Shown: positions 1 through 6,787, counted from the stretch's first letter. The stretch: DNA of 8,548 bases from Pseudomonadota bacterium (GCA_023396625.1 JAEWVY010000253.1:1-8548), one strand, 5' to 3'. Notes: a model not told the origin generated them from the letters alone. Made by a program: numbers and translations.

Positions 1-261
1 GGCCTGCGTCGTGTTGTCATCGACTTGCTGGATGCCCATGCGGTCGAGTTCCGCGCGCCGCTGCGCGGCCTGGGCGTCCAGGGCTGCGGCCGCGGCACGG
101 CGTCGCGGCAGGAAATAAAACCGCTCGGCCAGCCAGTACATCCCCGTCACCAGCGTGGCGAGAAACAGCAGCAGCGCGAAATTGCCTTCGAGCGAGCCGT
201 AATACCAGGCAGCGCCGTAGGCGCCGAAGGCCGCGAGGATGAGGGCGGTCAAGACCTGCAT
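1..261 (-). CDS. lepB: Signal peptidase I, N-terminal part (cut by window edge)
   Basis: Signal peptidase I is an inner-membrane serine protease that removes signal peptides from exported proteins. Only the first 87 codons are present. The ATG at 261-259 directly follows the lepA stop codon with no bases between, so the two genes are almost certainly co-transcribed and translationally coupled. The visible protein starts MQVLTALILAAFGAYGAAWY, a first hydrophobic segment at about residues 3-20. A second hydrophobic segment spans about residues 27-44 and is followed by WLAERFYFLPRRR and an Ala/Arg-rich cytoplasmic stretch. This two-segment N-terminus matches the membrane anchor of proteobacterial LepB. 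The catalytic Ser/Lys region lies outside the window, so the call rests on the N-terminal sequence and on the conserved lepA-lepB order. Confidence 0.9.
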   Translation of the reverse strand, partial: MQVLTALILAAFGAYGAAWYYGSLEGNFALLLFLATLVTGMYWLAERFYFLPRRRAAAAALDAQAAQRRAELDRMGIQQVDDNTTQA

Positions 262-2070
262 TCAGTCCTCCACCTGAAGGATGGCCAGGAAGGCTTCCTG
301 GGGGACTTCGACGGAACCGATCTGTTTCATGCGTTTCTTGCCTGCTTTCTGCTTCTCGAGGAGCTTGCGTTTCCGGGTAATGTCGCCACCGTAACATTTT
401 GCCAGCACGTTCTTGCGCAAGGCCTTGATGGTTTCGCGGGCGATGATGTTGGCGCCAATGGCCGCCTGGATGGCCACATCGAACATCTGGCGGCTGATGA
501 TCTCGCGCATTTTCGCCACCACGGCGCGGCCGCGGAACTGCGCCTGCGACCGGTGCACGATGATGGACAGCGCGTCCACCTTTTCGCCATTGAGCAGGAT
601 GTCCACCTTCACCACGTCGGAAGCGCGGTATTCCTTGAACTCGTAGTCCATGGAGGCATAGCCGCGGCTCACGGACTTGAGCTTGTCGAAGAAGTCCAGC
701 ACGATCTCGCCCAACGGCATCTCGTAGGTCAGCATCACCTGGCGTCCGTGATAGGCCATGTTGATCTGCACGCCCCGCTTCTGGTTGGACAGCGTCATCA
801 CCGGGCCGACATACTCCTGCGGCATGTACAGATGCACGGTGACGATGGGCTCGCGGATCTCGGCCAGCCGGCCGACATCGGGCATCTTGGACGGGTTTTC
901 CACCATGATGGTCTCGCCATCGGCCTTGACCACCTGATACACCACGCTCGGCGCGGTGGTGATGAGGTCCTGGTCGAACTCGCGCTCCAGCCGCTCCTGC
1001 ACGATTTCCATGTGCAGCAGGCCCAGGAAACCGCAGCGAAAGCCAAAGCCCAGCGCCTGCGACACTTCAGGCTCGTAATGCAGCGAGGCGTCGTTGAGCT
1101 TGAGTTTTTCCAGCGCGTCGCGCAGCGAGTCGTATTCACTGGCTTCGGTCGGGTACAGGCCGGCGAACACCTGCGGCTGGATTTCCTTGAAACCCGGCAA
1201 CGCCTCGGTGGCCGGGCCGGCGTTGTTGGGCAGCTTCTTCTCCAGCGTGAGGGTGTCGCCGACCTTGGCGGCCTGGAGTTCCTTGATGCCGGCGATCACA
1301 TAGCCCACCTCGCCGGCCTCCAGGGAGTCGCGCGGCTGGTTGGCGGGCGTGAACACCCCGAGGTTGTCCGCGTCGTACGCGGCGCCGGTGGCCATCAACT
1401 TGATGCGCTCGCCCTTCTGCAGGCGACCGTCGACCACACGCACCAGCATCACCACGCCGACGTAGCTGTCGAACCAGCTGTCGATGATCATTGCGCGCAA
1501 CGGACCGTCGGGACGGCCCCGCGGCGCCGGCACGCGGGCGACAATGGCCTCGAGAATCTCGTCGATGCCCATGCCCGTCTTGGCCGAACAGGGAATGGCG
1601 TCGGTGGCGTCGATGCCGATCACATCCTCGATCTCCGCGCGGGCGTTCTCGGGGTCGGCCTGCGGCAGGTCCATCTTGTTGAGCACGGGCACCACTTCCA
1701 CGCCCAGGTCAAGCGCGGTATAGCAGTTGGCGACCGTCTGCGCCTCGACGCCCTGGCTGGCGTCCACCACGAGCAGGGCCCCCTCGCAGGCGGACAGCGA
1801 ACGGCTGACTTCATACGAGAAATCGACGTGGCCCGGCGTATCGATGAGGTTCAGGTTGTACACCTGGCCGTCGCGCGCCTTGTATTGCAGCGCGGCCGTC
1901 TGCGCCTTGATGGTGATGCCGCGCTCCTTCTCGATGTCCATCGAGTCGAGCACCTGCTCGCTCATCTCACGGTCGCTGAGGCCGCCGCAGCGCTGGATCA
2001 GGCGATCCGCCAGCGTCGATTTGCCGTGGTCGATGTGCGCGATGATCGAAAAATTTCTGATGTGATTCAT
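262..2070 (-). CDS. lepA: Elongation factor 4 (LepA), ribosome-associated translational GTPase
   Basis: LepA/EF4 is a GTPase that binds ribosomes and has been linked to back-translocation and to initiation or ribosome-assembly effects. The protein is 602 aa, the usual length for the family. The G motifs are visible: G1 AHIDHGKST at 11-19, the switch I region ERGITIKAQ at 49-57, G3 DTPGH at 77-81, G4 NKMD at 131-134 and G5 SAK at 162-164. EF-G-like and LepA-specific C-terminal regions follow, including the conserved stretch around NGEKVDALSIIVHRSQAQ. I chose the ATG at 2070 because MNHIRNFSIIAHIDHGKST is the family's N-terminus. The frame stays open upstream to 2148, but a longer start would place the degP terminator inside the coding sequence. 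The ribosome site before 2070 is weak. The stop codon abuts the lepB ATG. Confidence 0.97.
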   Translation of the reverse strand: MNHIRNFSIIAHIDHGKSTLADRLIQRCGGLSDREMSEQVLDSMDIEKERGITIKAQTAALQYKARDGQVYNLNLIDTPGHVDFSYEVSRSLSACEGALLVVDASQGVEAQTVANCYTALDLGVEVVPVLNKMDLPQADPENARAEIEDVIGIDATDAIPCSAKTGMGIDEILEAIVARVPAPRGRPDGPLRAMIIDSWFDSYVGVVMLVRVVDGRLQKGERIKLMATGAAYDADNLGVFTPANQPRDSLEAGEVGYVIAGIKELQAAKVGDTLTLEKKLPNNAGPATEALPGFKEIQPQVFAGLYPTEASEYDSLRDALEKLKLNDASLHYEPEVSQALGFGFRCGFLGLLHMEIVQERLEREFDQDLITTAPSVVYQVVKADGETIMVENPSKMPDVGRLAEIREPIVTVHLYMPQEYVGPVMTLSNQKRGVQINMAYHGRQVMLTYEMPLGEIVLDFFDKLKSVSRGYASMDYEFKEYRASDVVKVDILLNGEKVDALSIIVHRSQAQFRGRAVVAKMREIISRQMFDVAIQAAIGANIIARETIKALRKNVLAKCYGGDITRKRKLLEKQKAGKKRMKQIGSVEVPQEAFLAILQVED

Positions 2071-2106
2071 CAACGAAGGGGTCAAATGGTTCAATGAAAA
2101 CGGCGC

Positions 2107-2129
2107 GGCGCGCATAAAAAAAGCGCGCC
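2107..2129 (-). other. Alternative stem that encloses the terminator T-tract
   Basis: The inner arm of the degP terminator (2129-2123) can also pair with GCGCGCC at 2113-2107. That gives a 7-8 bp stem whose loop holds the T-run. The two pairings exclude each other, as in a terminator/antiterminator pair. The terminator arm is transcribed first and should usually win, so a regulatory role is only a possibility. Confidence 0.3.
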
Positions 2130-2139
2130 GGCGGCGCGC
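2116..2139 (-). terminator. Intrinsic terminator after degP
   Basis: Read on the minus strand, a perfect 7-bp all-GC stem (GCGCGCC / GGCGCGC, 2139-2133 with 2129-2123) closes a 3-base loop. It is followed at once by seven T (2122-2116). This is the textbook form of a Rho-independent terminator. It lies about 145 bases past the degP stop and ends 45 bases before the lepA start, so it should end the rpoE-rseA-rseB-degP transcript and insulate lepA-lepB. A second GCGCGCC copy just downstream can pair with the same inner arm (see findings). Confidence 0.8.
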
Positions 2140-2282
2140 GGTGCGCAAGGCATACCGGGACAGCCAAGCCCCTTTTTCCCGGGGACGCCAGCCCGTCGGC
2201 CGCCCTGCCCTCGGGGTGCGGCCCTGATTTTATCGCGCTGGCCGCCAGGCCCCGCACGGCGGGGTGGCGGCCCCCGCTCCAT

Positions 2283-3761
2283 TCAGCGCGCGGGCCGGAT
2301 CAACGTGTACTGCGCCCATTCGCCCCGCCGGAACAGCACGCTGACGGGCTTGGACTTGTCCAGCCGCGCCATCACGGCCTCGAACTCCTTGACGCTGCCC
2401 ACCTCGGTGTTGGCCACCTGCAGGATCACGTCGCCCTCGCGCAGCCCCGCGCGTGCCGCCGCGTCGCTGGCCGCGTCCACCTTGACGCCGCCCTTGATCT
2501 TGAGCTCCTTGCGTTGGGCCGCCTCCAGATCGCTGAGGCTCAGTCCCAGCCACTGGGCACCGCCGCCGGGCTTGGCCTTTTCGGCGCGCTCGCTGCCCTT
2601 GCGCGCCGCGGGTTTGTCGGGTTCGACCTCGCCGATCACGATGCCAAGATCCTTGCTTGTCCCCCGGCGGAATACGGTCACCGTGTTGCGCGAGCCCGGC
2701 TTGGTGGCCCCCACCATCCGCGGCAGGTCGGTGGCCTTCTCGATGGCCTTGCCGTCGAACCGCGTGATGATGTCCCCGGCTTCCACGCCCGCCTTGTCCG
2801 CCGGCGAGCCGCTTTCCACGGCGCGCACCAGGGCGCCCTGGGGTTTGCCAAGTCCGGCCGCCTCGGCCACTTCCTTGCTGACCTGGTCGATCTGCACGCC
2901 GATGCGCCCGCGCGTGACCCGCCCCGTCGCACGCAGCTGCTCGCTCACGCGCATGGCCTCGTCGATCGGGATCGAGAACGAGATGCCCATGTAGCCGCCC
3001 GAGCGGGAATAGATCTGGCTGTTGATGCCCACCACCTCGCCCCGCATATTGATCAGGGGCCCGCCCGAGTTGCCGGGATTGATGGCCACGTCGGTCTGGA
3101 TGAAGGGCAGGTAGTCGCCCGTGTCACGCTGCTTGGCGGAGACGATGCCCGCCGTCACCGAGTTGTCCAATCCGAAAGGTGAACCGATGGCCAGCACCCA
3201 TTCGCCCACCCGCAGCCGCCCAATGTCCCCGATGCGCACCGCCGGCAGGGCCGTGGCTTCGATTTTCACCACGGCCACGTCGGTGCGCTTGTCGGCCCCG
3301 ACGAGGCGGGCCTTGAATTCGCGCTTGTCGGTCAACGTCACGACCATTTCATCGGCGCCATCGACCACATGCGCGTTGGTCATGATGTAGCCGTCCGCCG
3401 TCAGGATGAAGCCCGAACCCACGCCACGCGGCTGTTCCTCCTCGCGCGGCCGGTTGTTGGGTCGGGGCGCCGGGCGTGGCCCGTTGGGCAAGGGCACACC
3501 GAAGAAGCGCCGGAAAAACTCCTGCATTTCCTCGTCGCCCGCCGAGGCGTCGCTGGCCCGCACTTTCTCCAGCGTGCGGATGTTGACCACCGATGGCCCC
3601 ACCTGCTCGACCAGCTCCGAAAAATCCGGCAGTCCCCGCGCGGCCGCGGGTGTCTGCGCCATAGCGGGCACCAGCGGCGCCCCCAAGGTCCATGCCCCCA
3701 GCGCCAGCGCGGCGGACATCAGGCCGGCGCGCAGCGCCTTCGAATCAACAAAAGATTTCAT
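2283..3761 (-). CDS. degP: Periplasmic serine protease/chaperone DegP (HtrA/MucD family)
   Basis: This is a DegP/HtrA-type periplasmic endoprotease that degrades misfolded envelope proteins; in pseudomonads the equivalent gene is mucD. The protein is 492 aa. The signal peptide is about residues 1-35, with a likely cut after AMA. The trypsin-like domain carries the catalytic triad His131 (TNAHVV), Asp161 (TDVAVVK) and Ser232 (GNSGGP). PDZ domain 1 spans about 285-375. A charged Lys/Glu-rich linker follows, then PDZ domain 2 at about 395-485, ending in RRGEWAQYTLIRPAR. The ATG at 3761 has a strong GGAGG at 3774-3770, eight bases upstream. The gene follows rseB by 72 bases with no terminator visible between them, so it is probably the last gene of the rpoE operon and induced with it. 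Whether it is strictly DegP, DegQ or MucD in specificity cannot be told from sequence. Confidence 0.95.
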   Translation of the reverse strand: MKSFVDSKALRAGLMSAALALGAWTLGAPLVPAMAQTPAAARGLPDFSELVEQVGPSVVNIRTLEKVRASDASAGDEEMQEFFRRFFGVPLPNGPRPAPRPNNRPREEEQPRGVGSGFILTADGYIMTNAHVVDGADEMVVTLTDKREFKARLVGADKRTDVAVVKIEATALPAVRIGDIGRLRVGEWVLAIGSPFGLDNSVTAGIVSAKQRDTGDYLPFIQTDVAINPGNSGGPLINMRGEVVGINSQIYSRSGGYMGISFSIPIDEAMRVSEQLRATGRVTRGRIGVQIDQVSKEVAEAAGLGKPQGALVRAVESGSPADKAGVEAGDIITRFDGKAIEKATDLPRMVGATKPGSRNTVTVFRRGTSKDLGIVIGEVEPDKPAARKGSERAEKAKPGGGAQWLGLSLSDLEAAQRKELKIKGGVKVDAASDAAARAGLREGDVILQVANTEVGSVKEFEAVMARLDKSKPVSVLFRRGEWAQYTLIRPAR

Positions 3762-3769
3762 CGGGGTTT

Positions 3770-3774
3770 CCTCC
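3770..3774 (-). promoter_or_regulatory. Ribosome binding site of degP
   Basis: GGAGG on the minus strand lies eight bases before the degP ATG at 3761. It is one of the strongest Shine-Dalgarno matches in the window and fixes the start codon. Confidence 0.8.
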
Positions 3775-3833
3775 AGAAAAACAGGCCATGCATCAAGATG
3801 CCGCCATCGAGAAACAGATTGGGAAATGGGATC

Positions 3834-4904
3834 TCAGGGCTTGCGTTCAAGCCCCCCGGCGATGGCCAGCAAGGTTTGGACCGGCACCTCCCCCACAACG
3901 GTCAACCACCACTGGGCACCCTGCCCGTCCACCAGCCGCCGCACCAGTGTCTGCGTGGCGCCCAGGCGCATCGCGCCTTCGCGGCGGTGACGGCGTGGGT
4001 CGTAGGCTTCGACGAAAAGCGAAACCGAGGCCAGGCCATCCGAAAATATGCACTGCAGGGTCGCCGGGCTTTCAGCGGCCCCCCCCTGCGGGGCACCTCG
4101 CCGGAAACAGCTCACGGGCTGGAACCCCGGCGCGGCGGCATGGAGCTGCCAGCCCTCGGCCGCCGCGGTGGTGCGTGACAGTGCCTGCGTTTCCATCCGG
4201 TAGCCGGATGTGTTGTCCATCATCTGCGCCAATTGCTCCATGCGGACCGGCGCGTCCAGTTGCAGCTCCGAGAACGCGGCCTGCTCCAGCACCCGGCCGG
4301 TGGCGTCGAGCGTCTGCAGCTTGACCACCAGGCCTGTCAATTTTTCGCTCCATAGACGGTAGCCGAAGCGCTGTCCGTCACGAGGCACGAATTCGACCAC
4401 GTCCGCATCGAAGCCGGCCACGCGCCCGGTGCCCACCTGGCGCGCCTGGTAGAACGCGGCCACCGCACCGTCGGCATTTCTCAGAAAATCCGGAAACAGC
4501 CCGGGCCATTGCAGTCGCTGGCTACGCGCCACCTTCGAACCCGGGAGGAAGGTGACGACCTGGTCGTTGCGACGCAGCGTGACGCGCGGCGCACCGGTGA
4601 GCACGTCAATACGTTCCATCTGCTGCTGGCCGTCACACACATGCCAGATGCGCGCGCTTGACAGCGCTCCGGCCTCGGACGACACCACAAAAGTCCCCTG
4701 GTAGGCCCGGCCCCGGGACGCCTCGCGCAGGCGCGTCAGCCAGCCGGCCAGGTCTCGTTCCTGCCCCCCTGCCGCGGCCGCTGCCGGCTTCGGTTCCCCC
4801 GGCGCTGCCATGGCGGCAGGCACCTGCTCGCCCTGACCAGCCGCCTGCGCGCAGGCAGCCGCCAGGAGCAGCGCCAGCGGCAACATGGTGGACATTTTTT
4901 TCAC
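3834..4904 (-). CDS. rseB: Sigma-E regulatory protein RseB (MucB)
   Basis: RseB is a periplasmic protein that binds the outer part of RseA and protects it from the site-1 protease. It is thought to sense lipoprotein or LPS signals. From a GTG at 4904 the protein is 356 aa. A KK-containing n-region and a hydrophobic stretch (MLPLALLLAAACAQA) form the signal peptide, followed by an Ala/Pro-rich linker. The MucB/RseB N-terminal domain begins near AGWLTRLREASRGRAYQGTF and runs through VTLRRNDQVVTFLPG and LWSEKLTGLVVKLQ. The C-terminal domain includes FSDGLASVSLFVEAY and ends near VVGEVPVQTLLAIAGGLE. The GTG is preferred because GGAGGG lies eight bases upstream; the next ATG (4895) would have a 17-base spacing. 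The open frame runs much further upstream, over rseA, but that part is not coding. The gene starts 41 bases after rseA. Confidence 0.93.
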   Translation of the reverse strand: MKKMSTMLPLALLLAAACAQAAGQGEQVPAAMAAPGEPKPAAAAAGGQERDLAGWLTRLREASRGRAYQGTFVVSSEAGALSSARIWHVCDGQQQMERIDVLTGAPRVTLRRNDQVVTFLPGSKVARSQRLQWPGLFPDFLRNADGAVAAFYQARQVGTGRVAGFDADVVEFVPRDGQRFGYRLWSEKLTGLVVKLQTLDATGRVLEQAAFSELQLDAPVRMEQLAQMMDNTSGYRMETQALSRTTAAAEGWQLHAAAPGFQPVSCFRRGAPQGGAAESPATLQCIFSDGLASVSLFVEAYDPRRHRREGAMRLGATQTLVRRLVDGQGAQWWLTVVGEVPVQTLLAIAGGLERKP

Positions 4905-4911
4905 GACCCGA

Positions 4912-4917
4912 CCCTCC
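4912..4917 (-). promoter_or_regulatory. Ribosome binding site that decides the rseB start
   Basis: GGAGGG on the minus strand is placed eight bases before the GTG at 4904. An ATG nine bases further in (4895) would have poor spacing, so this site favours initiation at GTG. Confidence 0.6.
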
Positions 4918-4945
4918 AGCTCAGCATGCAGATGAAGCAAACCAT

Positions 4946-5638
4946 TCAACGTGCCGATGTCTCGAAGGTGGCATTGCGCAGAAAGCCCGAGGGATTGTCC
5001 AGCAGGCTGGCCCCGCCAAACTGGCGGTGCGCGGCAAGCAGTTCGTCGAGCCGAGGGTCGCGGATCATCACCGGCGGCGCGTCGACTCCGGCCGCCACCG
5101 GCTCCACGGAAGGCAGCGCGCCGGCCGGGTTCGCCACCGCGAGCACGGTTCCGGGGACCGGCACCGATTGGGCCAGCTGCGCGCCAGCCTGTGGTCCCTG
5201 CAGCAGGCCCATGACATTCCACCCCAGTGTCGCCACCGCCGCGAACGAGGCGATGCCAGCCACCAGTTTCCAGCGAAACACACTGTCATTGGCCGCCACT
5301 ATTTTTTTCGAAGATTTATAGCCACTATCCAGCGTGTGCGCTTGATTGACTGCTATTGTTTTTATATTACTCTGTGCATCCTGCAGCCTCGGCGGTGTGC
5401 GCGTTTCCGCCTCCAGGCGTGCCGTCAGTCGGGCCGCGAAGGCGCGGTCGTGGCCCCATGCACCGGACTCGCCCGCGCGCAACACATCGCCCACGAGGTG
5501 ATACACATGCCAAGTGTCCCAGGCATCGCTGTCGGTCTGCGTCAGTGCCACGGCCTCGGCGAACGCCTCGCCACGAAGCTGGCCGTCCGCCAGCGCGCAG
5601 ACTTTCTCGCGCCGCGCCATCACGTCGTCATCATTCAT
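4946..5638 (-). CDS. rseA: Anti-sigma-E factor RseA (MucA) with an in-frame AT-rich insert
   Basis: RseA is a single-pass inner-membrane protein whose cytoplasmic domain sequesters RpoE; stepwise proteolysis releases the sigma factor. The protein is 230 aa (E. coli RseA is 216). The RseA N-terminal domain spans about residues 1-78 and has the typical DGQL and WDTWHVYHLVGDVLR motifs. A linker follows, then one membrane segment at about 125-146 (LVAGIASFAAVATLGWNVMG) and a periplasmic tail of about 84 residues, presumably the RseB-binding part. The ATG at 5638 is chosen because AGGTG lies nine bases upstream and MNDDDVMARRE fits the family. In-frame GTG codons at 5650 and 5659 are alternatives. 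The gene begins 33 bases after the rpoE stop. Linker residues 90-113 are encoded by DNA of about 34% GC, sharply unlike the rest of the gene, and that segment contains a palindrome. Confidence 0.93.
   Translation of the reverse strand: MNDDDVMARREKVCALADGQLRGEAFAEAVALTQTDSDAWDTWHVYHLVGDVLRAGESGAWGHDRAFAARLTARLEAETRTPPRLQDAQSNIKTIAVNQAHTLDSGYKSSKKIVAANDSVFRWKLVAGIASFAAVATLGWNVMGLLQGPQAGAQLAQSVPVPGTVLAVANPAGALPSVEPVAAGVDAPPVMIRDPRLDELLAAHRQFGGASLLDNPSGFLRNATFETSAR
5301..5370. repeat. AT-rich palindromic element inside rseA
   Basis: By my count this 70-base stretch has 24 G or C, about 34%, against roughly 65% around it. Its core (5318-5356) is an imperfect inverted repeat: ATAGC at 5318-5322 mirrors GCTAT at 5352-5356, with inner arms CAGCG and CGCTTG around a short centre. 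The outer parts are T-rich on the plus strand. It stays open in the rseA frame and encodes residues 90-113, which carry the lysines and serines of the linker. From memory, Comamonadaceae genomes carry many short palindromes with ATAGC...GCGCTT...GCTAT-like arms, and this could be a decayed member. That family match is inference and was not tested. Confidence 0.55.
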
Positions 5639-5647
5639 GTCGTCATT

Positions 5648-5652
5648 CACCT
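5648..5652 (-). promoter_or_regulatory. Ribosome binding site of rseA
   Basis: AGGTG on the minus strand lies nine bases before the ATG at 5638. It supports that codon over the in-frame GTG codons at 5650 and 5659, although a second AGGTG near 5660 means the longer forms cannot be excluded. Confidence 0.45.
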
Positions 5653-5671
5653 GATGCACCTGTCATCCGTC

Positions 5672-6304
5672 CTACCATCGTTTGCCCGCGCGGTGTTCCA
5701 GCAGCGGGCGCACCCGCGCCGATATGGCCTCGCGTGCCCGGAAAATCCGAGAGCGCACGGTGCCGATAGGGCAGGCCATGGCTTCGGCAATGTCCTCATA
5801 ACTCAAGCCTTCGATCTCACGCAATGTCACCGCCAGACGCAATTCCTCGGGCAAAGCCTCCATGGCCGAATTGACGGCGGCGGCGATTTCCTTGGCCGCC
5901 AGCTCCGACTCCGGGGTTTCTTCAGTGCTTAGTTCGTTTTCCATCCGGGAAGTTTCATCCTCTTCCTCACCGGACGCCGCGCCCCCCCCAGCGCTGGGGT
6001 GTCGCTTGAGATCCATCAGTGCCTTTTTGGCCGTGTTGACGGCAATGCGGTACAGCCAGGTGTAGAACTGGGCATCGCCCCGGAACTGGTGCAGTGCCCG
6101 CCAGGCGCGGATGAAGGTCTCCTGCGCGATGTCCTCGACCAAGTCGACGTCCCGCACCATGCGGCCGATCAGCCGCTCGATCCGGCGCTGGTACTTGAGG
6201 ACCAGCAGTTCGAAGGCGCGCGTGTCCCCGCTCAGCGTGCGCTCGACGAGTTGGTGGTCGCTGTCCGTGGCGGGCTCGGACGGAGCGGAGGGGGTATCGG
6301 TCAT
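5672..6304 (-). CDS. rpoE: RNA polymerase sigma-E factor (RpoE/AlgU)
   Basis: This is the ECF sigma factor for the envelope-stress regulon. The protein is 210 aa, against about 191 in E. coli, with a longer N-terminus. Region 2 spans about residues 27-97: FELLVLKYQRRIERLIGRMV, DLVEDIAQETFIRAWRAL and the FYTWLYRIAVNTAKK segment that melts and contacts the -10 element. An acidic linker (about 101-137, GEEEDETSRMENELSTEE) follows. Region 4 (about 145-195) contains ALPEELRLAVTLREIEGLSYEDIAEAM and the recognition helix GTVRSRIFRAREAI. These motifs are nearly identical to RpoE/AlgU and separate it from other ECF groups. The ATG at 6304 overlaps the stop codon of the upstream ygfX-like gene (ATGA), implying translational coupling. 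Downstream rseA, rseB and degP complete the locus. Confidence 0.97.
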   Translation of the reverse strand: MTDTPSAPSEPATDSDHQLVERTLSGDTRAFELLVLKYQRRIERLIGRMVRDVDLVEDIAQETFIRAWRALHQFRGDAQFYTWLYRIAVNTAKKALMDLKRHPSAGGGAASGEEEDETSRMENELSTEETPESELAAKEIAAAVNSAMEALPEELRLAVTLREIEGLSYEDIAEAMACPIGTVRSRIFRAREAISARVRPLLEHRAGKRW

Positions 6305-6747
6305 GTCAGGTGGATATCCTGGGCCACGTCGGGCGCGGCGCGCGAATATACCGCACGCCGAAGGTCAGCCCATCGCGGCGGGTCCGCTTCGGCCTCGAGC
6401 CAGAGCCAGGAAGCGCGGCGTGGCCCCTGCGTCGCCACCAGACGGGTCAGAAGCCGGTGCTGCAGGTCCAGATGGACTTCCAGGCGTGCCGGCTCGGCGC
6501 TTCCCGGTCCCTGCCAGGCACGACCATCCCAGCGCAACACACCCACGGGATGGCTGTGCCAGAACTGCCAGGCACCCGCCGTCGATGCCAGAAGGGCCAG
6601 GGTGCCCACGACATGGCGCCATCCCGGTGCCCAGGCGATCGCGGCGGCCAGAAGTGCGGCTGCGCCGCACAGCCACACCACCCCGAGAAGCACCGCCAGA
6701 AAACGCGACCGCCCCACCGGATAGTTCACCGATGGGGCGGCGCGCAT
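6301..6747 (-). CDS. YgfX/CptA-like small inner-membrane protein
   Basis: This is a 148-aa protein with two predicted membrane segments, about residues 17-39 and 45-62, followed by a soluble C-terminal part. The layout and several short motifs match YgfX (CptA): VLRWDGRAWQG after the second membrane segment, and WLWLEAEADPPRWADLRRAV near the end, comparable to the WLAADSMDEAEWRDLRRIL type of motif in E. coli YgfX. In E. coli YgfX was described as a membrane toxin paired with SdhE (CptB), a view since questioned; no sdhE is adjacent here. Its stop overlaps the rpoE ATG by four bases, so it is likely made with RpoE. It begins 40 bases after fabF. The ATG at 6747 has no clear Shine-Dalgarno sequence; a GTG at 6729 and a TTG at 6828 are other possible starts. 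The function in this host is unknown. Confidence 0.75.
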   Translation of the reverse strand: MRAAPSVNYPVGRSRFLAVLLGVVWLCGAAALLAAAIAWAPGWRHVVGTLALLASTAGAWQFWHSHPVGVLRWDGRAWQGPGSAEPARLEVHLDLQHRLLTRLVATQGPRRASWLWLEAEADPPRWADLRRAVYSRAAPDVAQDIHLT

Positions 6748-6787
6748 GGGAAATGCAGAAAAGAACGCTCGGGCCGCGGGGCTTCGC

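Noticed and set aside
25..2097. Long plus-strand open frame of 690 codons opposite lepA
   Set aside because: It is antisense to an unmistakable lepA. Its composition (rich in His, Leu, Ala, Arg, Asp and Gly) is what a GC-rich gene gives when read backwards.
2071..2148. Upstream extension of lepA to 2148
   Set aside because: The extra 26 residues are Arg-rich and not part of LepA, and the DNA contains the degP terminator and its T-run.
2198..2223. Second hairpin after degP (GGCCGC/GCGGCC)
   Set aside because: A six-base stem with a 14-base loop and no T-tract; expected by chance in such GC-rich sequence.
2227..2232. TAAAAT as a -10 element for lepA
   Set aside because: No -35 hexamer lies at the right spacing, and a transcript from here would run straight into the terminator. 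It is mentioned only as a possibility under the attenuator finding.
4905..5222. Upstream extension of the rseB frame to 5222
   Set aside because: It overlaps the 3' part of rseA in another frame. The signal peptide and Shine-Dalgarno sequence place the start at 4904.
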